DNA of 17,146 bases from CALMKX01 sp044869955. GTDB taxonomy: Bacteria; Acidobacteriota; Thermoanaerobaculia; Multivoradales; SZUA-115. The stretch is taken from positions 1-17,146 of the forward strand of contig JBIOYC010000301.1 of NCBI GenBank assembly GCA_044869955.1, in the 5' to 3' direction. Below the pieces are notes generated by a model. It did not search any database and was not told the DNA's origin. It saw nothing but the letters and a program-made list of their open reading frames with translations. Positions 1 through 8,356 of this stretch are shown here, one piece after another. Every line of letters starts with the position of its first letter. Positions within the stretch are counted from its first letter, which is position 1. A program made the position numbers and the translations under genes.

Positions 1-1
1 A

Positions 2-2683
2 CTCCGGATCACGCTCCAGCCTGCTCCGCGCGCCGTTGGGCGGGTCGTGAACGCGGAGGGTCGTCCGATCGTTGGAGCGAAGGTGCGGCTGGCTGCGGCT
101 CTGGCCGGGCTTGTGGGCATGGCCTCCGTGCCGCGCAAGGTCTGGCAGGAGGAAGAGACTGCGACGGTCGAGACCGACATCGATGGCCGCTTCGCCATTG
201 ACCACCTACCGGCTACCGAGCTCGACCTGGAGGTGCAGCAGAGCGGCTTCGCCTCGGCTTCGTTCCGGGGCTTGCGCGTGCCCCCTTCGGCTCCGGTGGT
301 CGATCTGGGCAAAATCGTCCTCCGGCCCGGGGCCACCATCCGGGGCCGGGTGGTCGACTCCCGCGCCAAACCCGTCTCTGCGGCCCGAGTCTACGAGGTG
401 CCGGACCTCGCACGGATCGAACAATGGGCGACCGCCCTCGCGGGCGAGGAAGCGCTGGCGGTGACCACGGCGGGAGGCGACTTCTCGCTGCTGGAGCGGC
501 CGGTCGGAGAACCCAGGGACCTCCTCGTCGTCGCCGAGGGCTTTCTGGCTCGGGGCCTGCCGGCTGTGCGTGCTCCGACCCCCAAGACCCTGCTGGTCAC
601 ACTCACCGAGGCCCACGGCGTTCGCGGACGGGTGCTGGCCGAGGACCACGTGCCGGTGGCGGAGGCGTCGGTGCAGATCTTGTGGTACGAGGTCCTGGAA
701 GGAGTCCCCGGCGACCTGCCGACCGGCAAGTCCCTGATCAAGACAGCGCGAACGGGGCCAGAGGGAGAGTTCGCCGTCGAGGGATTGCCTGCGGGCGAGT
801 CGGTGGTGCGTATCGAGGCGAGCGGCTTCCGGCCGCTCGAGGATGCAGTGTCGTTGCCGCTCCAGGAGCCAGCCTCCGAGCTACGGTTCGTGCTCACGCG
901 CGGAGCCCTCCTCGAAGGGCAGGTGAGAACGAACGACGACCAGCCGGTTGCGGCCGCCCGCGTCAGCGTCGGCGACCTGGCGGCGTTCTCCGACGACAGC
1001 GGCGCCTACGCTCTCGAAGGAGTGCCGCTGGGCGAAGCCGAGATCGAGCTCTTCCATCCTCATTTCAAACCGGTGCGGAAGAGCCGGGCCTTGACGGCCG
1101 GCGCTAATCGACTCGACTTCGATCTCCCTGCGGGCAGGAACGTCCGAGGCACGGTTCTCGACGAGCAGGGGCAGCCGGTGGTGGGTGCGCGTGTCGTGCT
1201 GAGCTTGGACCGGCGCGCGGGCTTCCGCGAATACGCGGCCAGCTCGGCCGAGGATGGCGGGTTCGAGCTTAGACCGGTCGCCAGTGGGCGATACGTGCTT
1301 CGCGCCTCGGCGCAAGGGTACCCCGAGACTGCGAGGCCCGAGCCAGTATCGGTGGCGGGTGCCGGCATCGAAGGCCTCGAGATTGTCCTGTCTCGCGGAG
1401 CGCACCTCGTCGGCGAGATTTCGGGGCTCGACCAAGGTGAGCTCTGGAGGCTGGAGGTTCAGGCCGAGGATGCGGAAGGGCGCCGGTACCCGGCACGGCT
1501 GCTGTTGGATGGTCGCTACGAGGTCCGAGATCTGCCGCTGGGCAGCTGGCTGGTAACGGCCTCGCTCCGGGATGGGGAACGGCAAGCCCGTGGCCGGGCG
1601 GAGTTGCACCAGGGCGGCGAAGAAACCCGCCTGGATCTGGCTTTCGGCGAGAAGCTCCAGCTCTCCGGGCTGGTGCTCTTCGGAGGAGAGCCGTTGGCCG
1701 ATGCGCGGGTCTCCGTGCGAGCGGATCATCTCGCTCTGGACCGCGCGGCACGGACCGACCACGCGGGAAGGTTCCGGATCGAGGACCTGGAGGCCGACAG
1801 CTACCGGGTTGGTGTGACGCATGGGCAGCGGCCGGTGATCTACAACGGCAGAGTCGCCTTGGCCGAGGATCGCGATCTCCTGATCGATCTCGAGGCCGTG
1901 TTGGTCGAAGGCACGGTGGTCGACGCGTCGACGGGAGATCCTCTGCCGGAGGTGTTGATCAGCCTGCGCCACGAGCCCGGTCCCGAGACGACCGAGTACA
2001 TGATCGCGAGCAACTCCGGCGCGGACGGTGCCTTCGCGCTCCCTCTCGTGCCTCCCAGCCAATACCAGCTGCAGGCTCGCGCCACGGGCTACGTCGATTC
2101 CACGCAGGCGCTGGAGGTCCCCGCGGGCTCCGGCATCACCGGTCTGGACCTCCGCCTGGTGCCTACGACCGGGATGGACCTGGTCGTGCACCTCGCCGCC
2201 GGGAGAGCCCCGGCTCAGGTTCACTACGTTGCAATATCAGGCGCCGACGGCTCGGTCATTGCCGGCTCGCAGGTGCCGGATGCGGAAGGGCGACTCCGGT
2301 TGCCGACGCCGCCGACCGGGGAGTGGCAGTTGCGAGTCGGCGCCCCGGGCGGCGGCATGGTCGAGGTGCCTGCATGGTCCCCCGGCGCCGCGCTGTCCCT
2401 GGTGCTGCCGCCGGCGGCACCGCTCGCCGTCCGGGTGCCGGTGCTGACCACGTCGGACCTGCTCGGTGAGGTCAGGGCCTTCGGCGCGGACGGATCGCCG
2501 CTCAGAATGCTAGGCCCCGGAGGCGTCTTGGTCGAAGCCTGGCCCATGATTGCGGGTTGGGCGAGCCTCGATGATCTACCTTTGGGAACCTGGACGCTGG
2601 TGGCTGGGGTCCCGGATGGGCGCCAATGGAGCGCTACCGTGACCTTCCCAGGTTCGCCCATGACCTCGCTCGATCTTGAGTAG
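2..2683 (+). CDS. Multi-repeat carboxypeptidase regulatory-like (beta-sandwich) protein, 5' truncated
   Basis: The frame is open from base 2, so the gene begins before the window. A GTG at 47 lies inside a repeat (GRVVNAEGRPIVGAKV) and is not the true start. About 893 residues are visible. They hold at least seven copies of a roughly 80-90 residue unit opening with G-x-V-x-(D/N)-x-x-G-x-P-(V/L)-x-x-A-x-V, for example GRVVDSRAKPVSAARV, GTVLDEQGQPVVGARV and GLVLFGGEPLADARV. Each unit carries an inner 'G-x-F-x-(L/I)-x-x-(L/V)-P' strand and an 'A-x-G-(F/Y)' strand. This is the pattern of carboxypeptidase regulatory-like and related transthyretin-fold domains, which are usually found in exported or surface proteins. 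The last 170 residues or so fit the repeat less well. No catalytic domain, sorting signal or membrane segment is visible. The stop is TAG at 2681. The role is unknown; adhesion or carbohydrate contact is a guess from the fold. Confidence 0.85.
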   Translation, partial: LRITLQPAPRAVGRVVNAEGRPIVGAKVRLAAALAGLVGMASVPRKVWQEEETATVETDIDGRFAIDHLPATELDLEVQQSGFASASFRGLRVPPSAPVVDLGKIVLRPGATIRGRVVDSRAKPVSAARVYEVPDLARIEQWATALAGEEALAVTTAGGDFSLLERPVGEPRDLLVVAEGFLARGLPAVRAPTPKTLLVTLTEAHGVRGRVLAEDHVPVAEASVQILWYEVLEGVPGDLPTGKSLIKTARTGPEGEFAVEGLPAGESVVRIEASGFRPLEDAVSLPLQEPASELRFVLTRGALLEGQVRTNDDQPVAAARVSVGDLAAFSDDSGAYALEGVPLGEAEIELFHPHFKPVRKSRALTAGANRLDFDLPAGRNVRGTVLDEQGQPVVGARVVLSLDRRAGFREYAASSAEDGGFELRPVASGRYVLRASAQGYPETARPEPVSVAGAGIEGLEIVLSRGAHLVGEISGLDQGELWRLEVQAEDAEGRRYPARLLLDGRYEVRDLPLGSWLVTASLRDGERQARGRAELHQGGEETRLDLAFGEKLQLSGLVLFGGEPLADARVSVRADHLALDRAARTDHAGRFRIEDLEADSYRVGVTHGQRPVIYNGRVALAEDRDLLIDLEAVLVEGTVVDASTGDPLPEVLISLRHEPGPETTEYMIASNSGADGAFALPLVPPSQYQLQARATGYVDSTQALEVPAGSGITGLDLRLVPTTGMDLVVHLAAGRAPAQVHYVAISGADGSVIAGSQVPDAEGRLRLPTPPTGEWQLRVGAPGGGMVEVPAWSPGAALSLVLPPAAPLAVRVPVLTTSDLLGEVRAFGADGSPLRMLGPGGVLVEAWPMIAGWASLDDLPLGTWTLVAGVPDGRQWSATVTFPGSPMTSLDLE

Positions 2684-2694
2684 TCGGGTAGGAG

Positions 2695-2727
2695 CTCCGG
2701 CCCGGGGTGCTTTCCCGGGCCGGGGAG
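2695..2727. terminator. GC-rich hairpin between convergent genes, likely bidirectional terminator
   Basis: A perfect 10-bp stem (CCGGCCCGGG at 2697-2706 with CCCGGGCCGG at 2714-2723) closes a 7-nt loop. It lies in the 74-bp gap between two convergent stop codons. The + side is followed only by TTGTTG, so the U-tract is weak. Position and stem strength favour a terminator serving both genes, but this is not certain. Confidence 0.5.
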
Positions 2728-2757
2728 TTGTTGATGCTGCGGGTGCGAGGTCCTCGC

Positions 2758-5628
2758 CTACGGCAGCGGGGCGCCGTTGGTGGGCAATCTGAGGGCGAAG
2801 ATGCCTCGGCCGAAGGTGAAGGCGGTGAGGGTGGTGCCGTGCTCTTCCTTGCCGTCCGGGCCGCGATCGATCGTCAGGTAGCGGATGATCGTGTTGGGCA
2901 GGCCCTGTTGGTAGCGCAGCCAGTTGGGGTTCGTGGCGTCGACGTTGTTGGTGTAGTAGAAGCCGAACGAAGTTCCCACGAACACCTGCTTGCGGTTGTG
3001 CGGGTTCACCGCTACCGACCACGCCGGCACGTCCGGCAGGTTGCCCGTCTTGTTCTTGCGCGTCCAGCTCGAGCCGTTCCATTTGAATTCGAACACGTGG
3101 CCCGGGGTGGTGGGGGTGTTGTCGTCGAAGCCGCCCACGGCGGCGTAGAGCCGTTGGTGATTGGTCGGATCGAAAGCTGTGCCCAGCACCGCGCGGTTCG
3201 GTAGCACGATGTTGGTGGAGTCCACGTCGCGCCACAGCGCGGCGGTGTTCGGCGTGCAGCTGAAGGTCGGCTTGTTGGCGGCGTTCGGCGTGCAGGCACC
3301 GCCCGAGTAGGCGTTGTTGGTCCACCACAGCTTGCCGTCGTTGGTGCCGGCGGCTGCGGCCTTGGGGCGGTCCGGGGCGAAGGCCAGGGCGACGATCGAG
3401 GCCGCGCCGCCGCCCTTGGTCAGCAGGGGCGAGATCACCGTCCAGTTGGGGCTGCTGGCGCCGTAGGAGCCGGCGGCGTGGACGTAATCCTCACCGAAGA
3501 GCAGGTTCGAGCAGCGCTGGTGGGTGCAGTGCAAAGCGTCGAGTAGCAGCGGCGCATTCAAGTCCGCCGAGCCCACCTGCACCGGATTGCAGGCGTCCGT
3601 GAAGGGGCCGTCCGCGCCGCTGTCGGCCGAACAGAACATCGAGCCGAAGCTGAACTGGGAGAGCCACCAGCCGGCGGTCTCGCTGCCGGCGACCGGGTCG
3701 AAGGCCGAGTGGAAGCCGTCACCGCCGATGCCACGGGCGGTCGCCGTCAGGTCGGCGGTGGTCGAGTCCCAGCTCGCCGTACCGTTGTCCTGCATGCCGC
3801 CGAAGAGCCACTGCACGCCGTTCATGCCGTCCCCGGCGAAGTCGGCCCCGGCCTGGCCGCCGTAGAACAGCAAGGTATTGAAGTCGTCGTTGAGCTGGCG
3901 CCAGGCGTTGACGTCACCGGCCTTGTCGTTCCAGTAGACACCGCCGTCATTGCCCATCAGGAAAGTGGTGCCCTGGGTACCCGGCACGAAGGTCATGGCG
4001 TGGAAGTCGGGGTGGATCTTGCCGTACTCGGGGCACAGAGGCTCGTAGGCCGCGGAGAGATTGGTCAGCTTGATCGCGCTGTAGTCCGCGCTCACCTCAC
4101 CCTTGAACAGGTCGATATGCCCCAGGTAGAGAGTGTGGTCGTCGTTGGGGTCCACCGCCACGAACAGATCGAAGAAATCCTGATAGGTGAAGCTGATCGT
4201 GGCGTTGCAGTTGAGGTGGTCCTCCTCGCCGCTGCCCGCGAGGCGGGTCCAGGTGGTCGAGCCGCCGTCCGGCCGCAGCACGTAGGTGCCCTCGGCGCTG
4301 CCGGTCTCGAGGCTGTGGAGCTGGGCGTAGAGGGTGAGGTGGTCGTCCTTGCCGACGCCCCCGGCCAGCTCGATCCGGCCGGTCAGGCTGCCGTCCTCGA
4401 AGTAGGGGATCCCGTTGCCCGTGCCGGCCGGCAGGCCGGCGGTCAAGAGGGTGAAGTCCGCCGGCCAGGCCGGGCAGCCGGACGCCGGTATGGCGAAGCG
4501 GTAGACCCCGTTGTTGCCGTTGGCGTCCCCGCCGGTGTGGCCCACGGCCAGGTAAGCCACCGTCGGCGTGGCGCGAGAGTCGAGATAGATCGCGCTCACC
4601 CGGTTGATCGATTGCACCGGCCCGCCGCTGACCGAGGGGTCGGTGTAGGCGTTGCCGAAAGCGCAGATCTGCCAGCTGCTGCCGGCGTCGTTCGAGAGAT
4701 AGAGGTCGTTGCGGGTCGCCACCAGGACGGTCGAAGGCTGATGGGGATCGACCTCGATCGCCTTGATCGCCTGGTTGTCCCAGCGGTTGCCGCCGGCCGG
4801 CAGGGTCGGCGAGAAGGGGGTGAAGACGCTCGCCCCCAGCTGGGTCCAGGTGGTGCCGCCGTTGACGGACTTCATGATGCCGGAGCTGAACTGGGCCCGA
4901 CCCACGGCGTCGCCGGTGCCCACGTAGAGGATGCTGGGGTTGGTGGGATCCAGCTCCACGGCTCCCGCGGCCTGGCTGACGAAGTCTTTGTCGTCCCACA
5001 AGGGGGTCCAGGCCTCGTTGCCCGAGCCCAGGTTGGCGGTCTTCCAGAAGCCGCTGGCGGCGAAGGCGGCGTAGGCGACGTTGGGGGAGCTCGGATCCAC
5101 CGCCAGGCCGTTGGCGGCCACCCGGCCGGCGACGCGACCCCACTGGTAGGCGTCGTTGGTGGTGCCCACGCTGTCCACCGGCTGGGGACCGTAGGAGACC
5201 CAGGTGTTGATCCCCGGCGGGATGACGCCGTGGCTGGCCAGCGCGGCGGCGTTGACCGGCGGGCCGCTCCAAGCCGGGGCGTCGCCCACGTTGCGGGCCA
5301 CCCAGTCGCGGGCACGGTCCCAAGCCATGGGAGGCACGCGGCCGGTGGGGTAGGTGAGCAGGTGCCACTCCACTGCGTCGGCGGTCTCGATGCGGTCGCC
5401 GGCACCCAGGCGGACGCCGGAGGGCAGGGCGCGCAAATAGGCCTCGGTGCCACGCTTCTCGTGCTCCTTGCGGGCCTTGGTAGCCCCCGCCGGGTCACCA
5501 GACACCGACTCTTGCTGAGCGTGTGGGACCATCCAGGCGGTCACCGCCAGGGTAGCGAGGAACACCAGGGAAGGGATGCCGGCCCGAGCTACGAGTCCTG
5601 GCCAGCGAGGGGATGGAGTCCTAGTCAT
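2758..5628 (-). CDS. Secreted BNR/sortilin-like beta-propeller repeat protein
   Basis: The protein has 956 residues from ATG at 5628. This start is preferred over an upstream in-frame ATG at 5715 because AAAGGA lies about 9 nt upstream and a signal peptide follows directly: a basic start, then a hydrophobic stretch ending near residue 38. The mature part carries Asp-box (BNR) motifs such as KSVNGGTTW (about 253-261) and LSNDAGSSW (about 311-319). It also has repeated 'DP-x-x-P-x-x-x-Y/V' strands (AVDPSSPNVAYAA, ELDPTNPSILYVG, EVDPHQPSTVLVA, AVNPHNRKQVFVG). This is the blade pattern of VPS10/sortilin, sialidase and YCF48-type propellers. No sialidase active-site arginine set or membrane anchor was recognised. 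The family is often annotated as 'exo-alpha-sialidase' or 'glycosyl hydrolase', which the sequence does not justify. It converges on the repeat protein at 2-2683 and is divergent from the phosphoesterase. Confidence 0.85.
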   Translation of the reverse strand: MTRTPSPRWPGLVARAGIPSLVFLATLAVTAWMVPHAQQESVSGDPAGATKARKEHEKRGTEAYLRALPSGVRLGAGDRIETADAVEWHLLTYPTGRVPPMAWDRARDWVARNVGDAPAWSGPPVNAAALASHGVIPPGINTWVSYGPQPVDSVGTTNDAYQWGRVAGRVAANGLAVDPSSPNVAYAAFAASGFWKTANLGSGNEAWTPLWDDKDFVSQAAGAVELDPTNPSILYVGTGDAVGRAQFSSGIMKSVNGGTTWTQLGASVFTPFSPTLPAGGNRWDNQAIKAIEVDPHQPSTVLVATRNDLYLSNDAGSSWQICAFGNAYTDPSVSGGPVQSINRVSAIYLDSRATPTVAYLAVGHTGGDANGNNGVYRFAIPASGCPAWPADFTLLTAGLPAGTGNGIPYFEDGSLTGRIELAGGVGKDDHLTLYAQLHSLETGSAEGTYVLRPDGGSTTWTRLAGSGEEDHLNCNATISFTYQDFFDLFVAVDPNDDHTLYLGHIDLFKGEVSADYSAIKLTNLSAAYEPLCPEYGKIHPDFHAMTFVPGTQGTTFLMGNDGGVYWNDKAGDVNAWRQLNDDFNTLLFYGGQAGADFAGDGMNGVQWLFGGMQDNGTASWDSTTADLTATARGIGGDGFHSAFDPVAGSETAGWWLSQFSFGSMFCSADSGADGPFTDACNPVQVGSADLNAPLLLDALHCTHQRCSNLLFGEDYVHAAGSYGASSPNWTVISPLLTKGGGAASIVALAFAPDRPKAAAAGTNDGKLWWTNNAYSGGACTPNAANKPTFSCTPNTAALWRDVDSTNIVLPNRAVLGTAFDPTNHQRLYAAVGGFDDNTPTTPGHVFEFKWNGSSWTRKNKTGNLPDVPAWSVAVNPHNRKQVFVGTSFGFYYTNNVDATNPNWLRYQQGLPNTIIRYLTIDRGPDGKEEHGTTLTAFTFGRGIFALRLPTNGAPLP

Positions 5629-5817
5629 TCGGCTGGTTCCTTTGGACCGGAGGACGGGCCAGTTCCCGTCGTCCAAGGTGAAACGAAGCAGGATCACCAC
5701 AGAATTGATGAACACACCGTAAGATACCAGAGGAAGGCACTACAAGCCATAGTTTCGTGAAGGCTGCGCGAACGGTGGAACGCCGAGCGCCGCCCGGCAG
5801 CGCCCTGTCGATCTTGC

Positions 5818-5847
5818 TTCACGGTAGACTGGTAGATCTGCTAATAT
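5818..5847 (+). promoter_or_regulatory. Candidate promoter for the phosphoesterase cassette
   Basis: TTCACG (5818-5823) and TAATAT (5842-5847) are separated by 18 bp in the 269-bp divergent gap, the most AT-rich patch nearby. A start of transcription near 5854 would leave a leader of about 44 nt before the ATG at 5898. The -35 matches the sigma-70 consensus at only 4 of 6 positions, so this is a weak call. No clear promoter was found for the divergent minus-strand gene. Confidence 0.25.
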
Positions 5848-5897
5848 AGCCACGTAAGACTATCTCGACCACCTCTCGACCAAGAAGGAGAAGACCC

Positions 5898-7334
5898 ATG
5901 GCTCGAACTGCCCGGCATGGTGGCCGTCTCGACGCGATCTTCCGCTTCGGCTCAGTGGCTCTGCTGCTGCTCGCGCTCTGGAGCGCCCCATGGACTCCTG
6001 CAGCCGCCCAGGAAGCCGAGGAGGACCTCCTCGACAACCCGATCCGCATCGGCCTGATCGGAGACCAAACCCTCAGCAACGATATCCAGGCCTCCTATGG
6101 AGTGCTGCAACAAGCCGTCACCCGCCTTTCGACTCTGGACCTGGACGTGGTGCTTCACGTCGGCGACCTGGTCGAGAGCACCCTCAGCCCCGCCGAGGTG
6201 GAAGCCCTGTTCAACCAGGCCACCGGGATCCTCGACCAGCTCCCGAGCCCCTGGTTCCTCACCGCCGGCGACCACGACGTGAACCCGCCGGCCTTCCAGC
6301 AGGACTCGAGCGACCGCTCGCGGGAGCAGCTCTTTCAGCAGCTCTACGGCGCCCTTGAGCCCGCCTTCGCGCAGCATCCGTTCTACAGCTTCGACGTGGG
6401 TGATTTTCATTTCATCGCCCTCTACAGCCACCAGTCTCTGCACGCCGACCCGCGCTTCGGCAACATCTTCCTGGCACAGATCTACGAGGACCAGCTCACC
6501 TGGCTGGCGGGGGACCTGGAAGCGAACCAGGATGCGCGCGCGATCATCGTCTTCATCCACCAGCCGCTCTGGTACCACTGGAGCGGCTGGCAGCCCGTCC
6601 ACGAGCTGCTGCGCCGGTACCCGGTGGCGGCGGTGATCTCCGGCCACTTCCACTATGACCAGGACAATGGCCAGCTGGACGGCATCCGTTACCTGACGGT
6701 GGGTGCCACGGGTGGGGTGACGAAGCAGGGCAGTCGGGACGCCGGCGACGTCGCCCACGTCTCCCTACTGCGCGTGGCCGGACCGCGCCGTGCGCGCCTC
6801 CGGCTAATCTCCCTGAGCGACAACCTGCCGCTCGCCATCACTCCACGCGTGGACATGGACCGGATCCAGGCGATGGACGTTCAGCTGGGCAACTTCTTCG
6901 ATTTCGCCCAGCGCAACCCCGTGTTCGTGGAGAACGGCCAGCTCGTGCAATCGTGCGGCGGCCCGCCCGCGCGCGTCAGCATCACGCAGATCGGTGATCC
7001 CACCGACCTCCCCCTCGACGTCAACATCCAGTTCAGCAGCTCGCCGGCCGGCGTTACCCTCGATTCGCCGGCCTTCACGCCGGGGGAATGCCAGCAGGTG
7101 ATCAGCGCCACCGAGTGCATCCTGGCGCGCACGGCTCGGACCTTCATCTCGAACTACTCGAGCGTGCTCATCAACGAGTTCTTCGGGCCCACCTTGTGGG
7201 AGACCGGCCTCGCCTCGGGCAGTCCCCAGGCGGGCACGGTGCTGAGCTTCACGATCACGACCACGATCGAGGGAGCCTCCGGCCCCCTGTTCCTCGAAAC
7301 CACCGCGTCGACCACCATCCAGGCCTGCCCCTGA
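5898..7334 (+). CDS. Secreted calcineurin-like metallophosphoesterase with Cys-containing C-terminal domain
   Basis: The protein has 478 residues. ATG at 5898 follows AAGGAG (5885-5890). The N-terminus is a signal peptide with a hydrophobic core around 18-30 and an AAAQ-like cleavage site near 38. Metallophosphoesterase motifs occur in order: GDQT (D56), VGDLVE (D90), AGDHD (the GNHD box, 124-127), FIHQP (H221) and SGHFH (H250, H252). Motif I lacks the usual D-x-H histidine (here D-Q-T), which recalls purple-acid-phosphatase-like members. The family hydrolyses phosphomono- or diesters with a two-metal centre; the substrate here is unknown. Residues of about 330-478 form an extra beta-rich domain that I do not recognise. 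It contains all four cysteines of the protein (353, 398, 407, 477). The gene ends 11 bp before the thioredoxin-like gene, so the two are probably cotranscribed. Confidence 0.9.
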   Translation: MARTARHGGRLDAIFRFGSVALLLLALWSAPWTPAAAQEAEEDLLDNPIRIGLIGDQTLSNDIQASYGVLQQAVTRLSTLDLDVVLHVGDLVESTLSPAEVEALFNQATGILDQLPSPWFLTAGDHDVNPPAFQQDSSDRSREQLFQQLYGALEPAFAQHPFYSFDVGDFHFIALYSHQSLHADPRFGNIFLAQIYEDQLTWLAGDLEANQDARAIIVFIHQPLWYHWSGWQPVHELLRRYPVAAVISGHFHYDQDNGQLDGIRYLTVGATGGVTKQGSRDAGDVAHVSLLRVAGPRRARLRLISLSDNLPLAITPRVDMDRIQAMDVQLGNFFDFAQRNPVFVENGQLVQSCGGPPARVSITQIGDPTDLPLDVNIQFSSSPAGVTLDSPAFTPGECQQVISATECILARTARTFISNYSSVLINEFFGPTLWETGLASGSPQAGTVLSFTITTTIEGASGPLFLETTASTTIQACP

Positions 7335-7345
7335 GCGATCTTCCG

Positions 7346-7867
7346 ATGCGAAGAGTCAAGCTGGACACGGTCGCCAACCTTTCGATCATCCTGTTCTGTG
7401 CCGTCGTCGGCGCCGTCCTGATCCGTAGGAGCTTCTTTGCTCCACAACGGATCACGCCGCCCTCCGGCCTGCTCGCCGGAGAGATCTCGGAGCCGCTGCG
7501 GCGAGCCCTGCCGACGGGCACCGAACAGGCCCTGTTCATCGCCCTCAGCCCCCGGTGTGGCTACTGCACCGAAAGCACGCCGTTCTACCGCCGGCTGCTG
7601 GCGGAGAGGGTTCGCCGAGGCGTGGAGCTGCCGATCGTGGCTGTGGTTGCCCACTCGCAGGATCGCGAAGCGGAGCAGGAGCTGATGTCGGCGGCAGGGA
7701 TCCGCTTCGACCACTGGGCCACCGTCGACTTCGAGGCGGCGCGCGTGCCCGGCACACCGACCCTCGTGCTCCTCGACCAGAGCGGGCGGGCCGCCGAGGT
7801 CTGGGTCGGCAAGCTCGACCCCGAGACCGAGGAGGCCGTGCTCGCGCGACTCCTGGGCTCCGCATGA
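7346..7867 (+). CDS. Membrane-anchored thioredoxin-like protein (CGYC)
   Basis: The protein has 173 residues from ATG at 7346. The same frame stays open upstream, but there it only shadows the phosphoesterase, and the 7346 start gives a proper membrane anchor. Residues of about 11-27 are a single hydrophobic segment followed by RR, which would place the catalytic domain outside the cytoplasmic membrane. The redox site is C71-G-Y-C74 within 'SPRCGYC', and the expected cis-proline is in GTPTL (P138). This is a thioredoxin fold of the kind that reduces, oxidises or isomerises exported disulfides. The direction cannot be read from sequence. The ribosome-binding site is poor, which suggests translational coupling to the gene 11 bp upstream. 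Both neighbours encode exported cysteine-containing proteins, so these are plausible partners. That link is inferred from position only. Confidence 0.85.
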   Translation: MRRVKLDTVANLSIILFCAVVGAVLIRRSFFAPQRITPPSGLLAGEISEPLRRALPTGTEQALFIALSPRCGYCTESTPFYRRLLAERVRRGVELPIVAVVAHSQDREAEQELMSAAGIRFDHWATVDFEAARVPGTPTLVLLDQSGRAAEVWVGKLDPETEEAVLARLLGSA

Positions 7868-7975
7868 AGGTGAAGGTGATGCGATGAGCCTTTCCGTCCG
7901 AACCGCTTCGTTGCCGCGCCGGGAGCATCGGCTCGAAGGCCGACCCCATCCACTCACACCTGAAGGAGAAACCCC

Positions 7976-8233
7976 ATGCGAAAGAGTGTCTTGAGAGCTG
8001 CCTTCCTCATTGCTGCCGCGGCCGTGCTCGTTCTCGGCCTGGCGACCGGTCCGCTCTACGCCGCCGCTTGCCCTCCGGTCTCGTGCACCGCCTTGATCAA
8101 TGCCTGCAGCAGCCTGTGCGGAATCCAGGGCATCTACCAGGTGGGGACCTGCACGGCGGCGGACGGTACGGTCAAGCCGCTCTGGCTCGTCCGCTGCCCC
8201 TGCATCGCCGGCAACCTCTGCACCCCTCCGTAG
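7976..8233 (+). CDS. Small secreted eight-cysteine peptide
   Basis: The protein has 85 residues. ATG at 7976 follows AAGGAG (7963-7968) with good spacing. A clear signal peptide (basic MRKSVLR, a hydrophobic core of about 8-22, cleavage near A30/A31) leaves a mature peptide of about 55 residues. Its eight cysteines are at 32, 37, 44, 48, 59, 74, 76 and 82. The even number and the exported location suggest up to four disulfides, or a metal site. I recognise no family. It lies 108 bp downstream of the membrane thioredoxin-like gene, is followed by a GC hairpin, and precedes the B12 riboswitch. Good start signals, a real signal peptide and regular cysteines argue that it is genuinely coding despite its size. 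A toxin, a structural peptide or a modified-peptide precursor are all possible, and nothing here decides between them. Confidence 0.75.
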   Translation: MRKSVLRAAFLIAAAAVLVLGLATGPLYAAACPPVSCTALINACSSLCGIQGIYQVGTCTAADGTVKPLWLVRCPCIAGNLCTPP

Positions 8234-8245
8234 CCACGCCTCCTT

Positions 8246-8269
8246 CCCGGCCGCCGTGGGGCGGCCGGG
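8246..8269 (+). terminator. Strong GC hairpin after the cysteine-rich gene
   Basis: A perfect 10-bp stem (CCCGGCCGCC at 8246-8255 with GGCGGCCGGG at 8260-8269) closes a GTGG loop, starting 13 bp after the stop codon. There is no T-run after it, so it may be a factor-dependent end or an RNA-stabilising hairpin. It separates the three-gene cassette from the B12 operon. Confidence 0.4.
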
Positions 8270-8356
8270 GACCTGCCGGAGGACGCGAGCTCGCCGACCG
8301 CAGCGATCGCCCTTCCTCGACCTTGCCGGCCCGCTGAGCGGGAACTGGCATAGCAT

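Noticed and set aside
3709..5760. 683-codon open frame on the + strand opposite the BNR-repeat gene
   Set aside because: It is the complement of a gene with a signal peptide and clear motifs. Its translation is rich in V, G, R, A and H with no domain, as expected of an antisense shadow in GC-rich DNA.
5814..5847. TTGCTT at 5814 paired with TAATAT at 5842 as promoter
   Set aside because: The spacing of 22 bp is too long for sigma-70; the 18-bp TTCACG pairing was kept as a weak candidate instead.
7884..7994. 36-codon frame starting ATG at 7884 between the thioredoxin-like and cysteine-rich genes
   Set aside because: AAGGTGA lies upstream and the frame overlaps the next start, so it could be a coupling leader, but the peptide has no recognisable property and the next gene has its own strong ribosome site.
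8323..8356. TTGCCG and TAGCAT as promoter of the riboswitch transcript
   Set aside because: The spacing of 22 bp is too long, and no better pair was seen, so the operon promoter remains unassigned.
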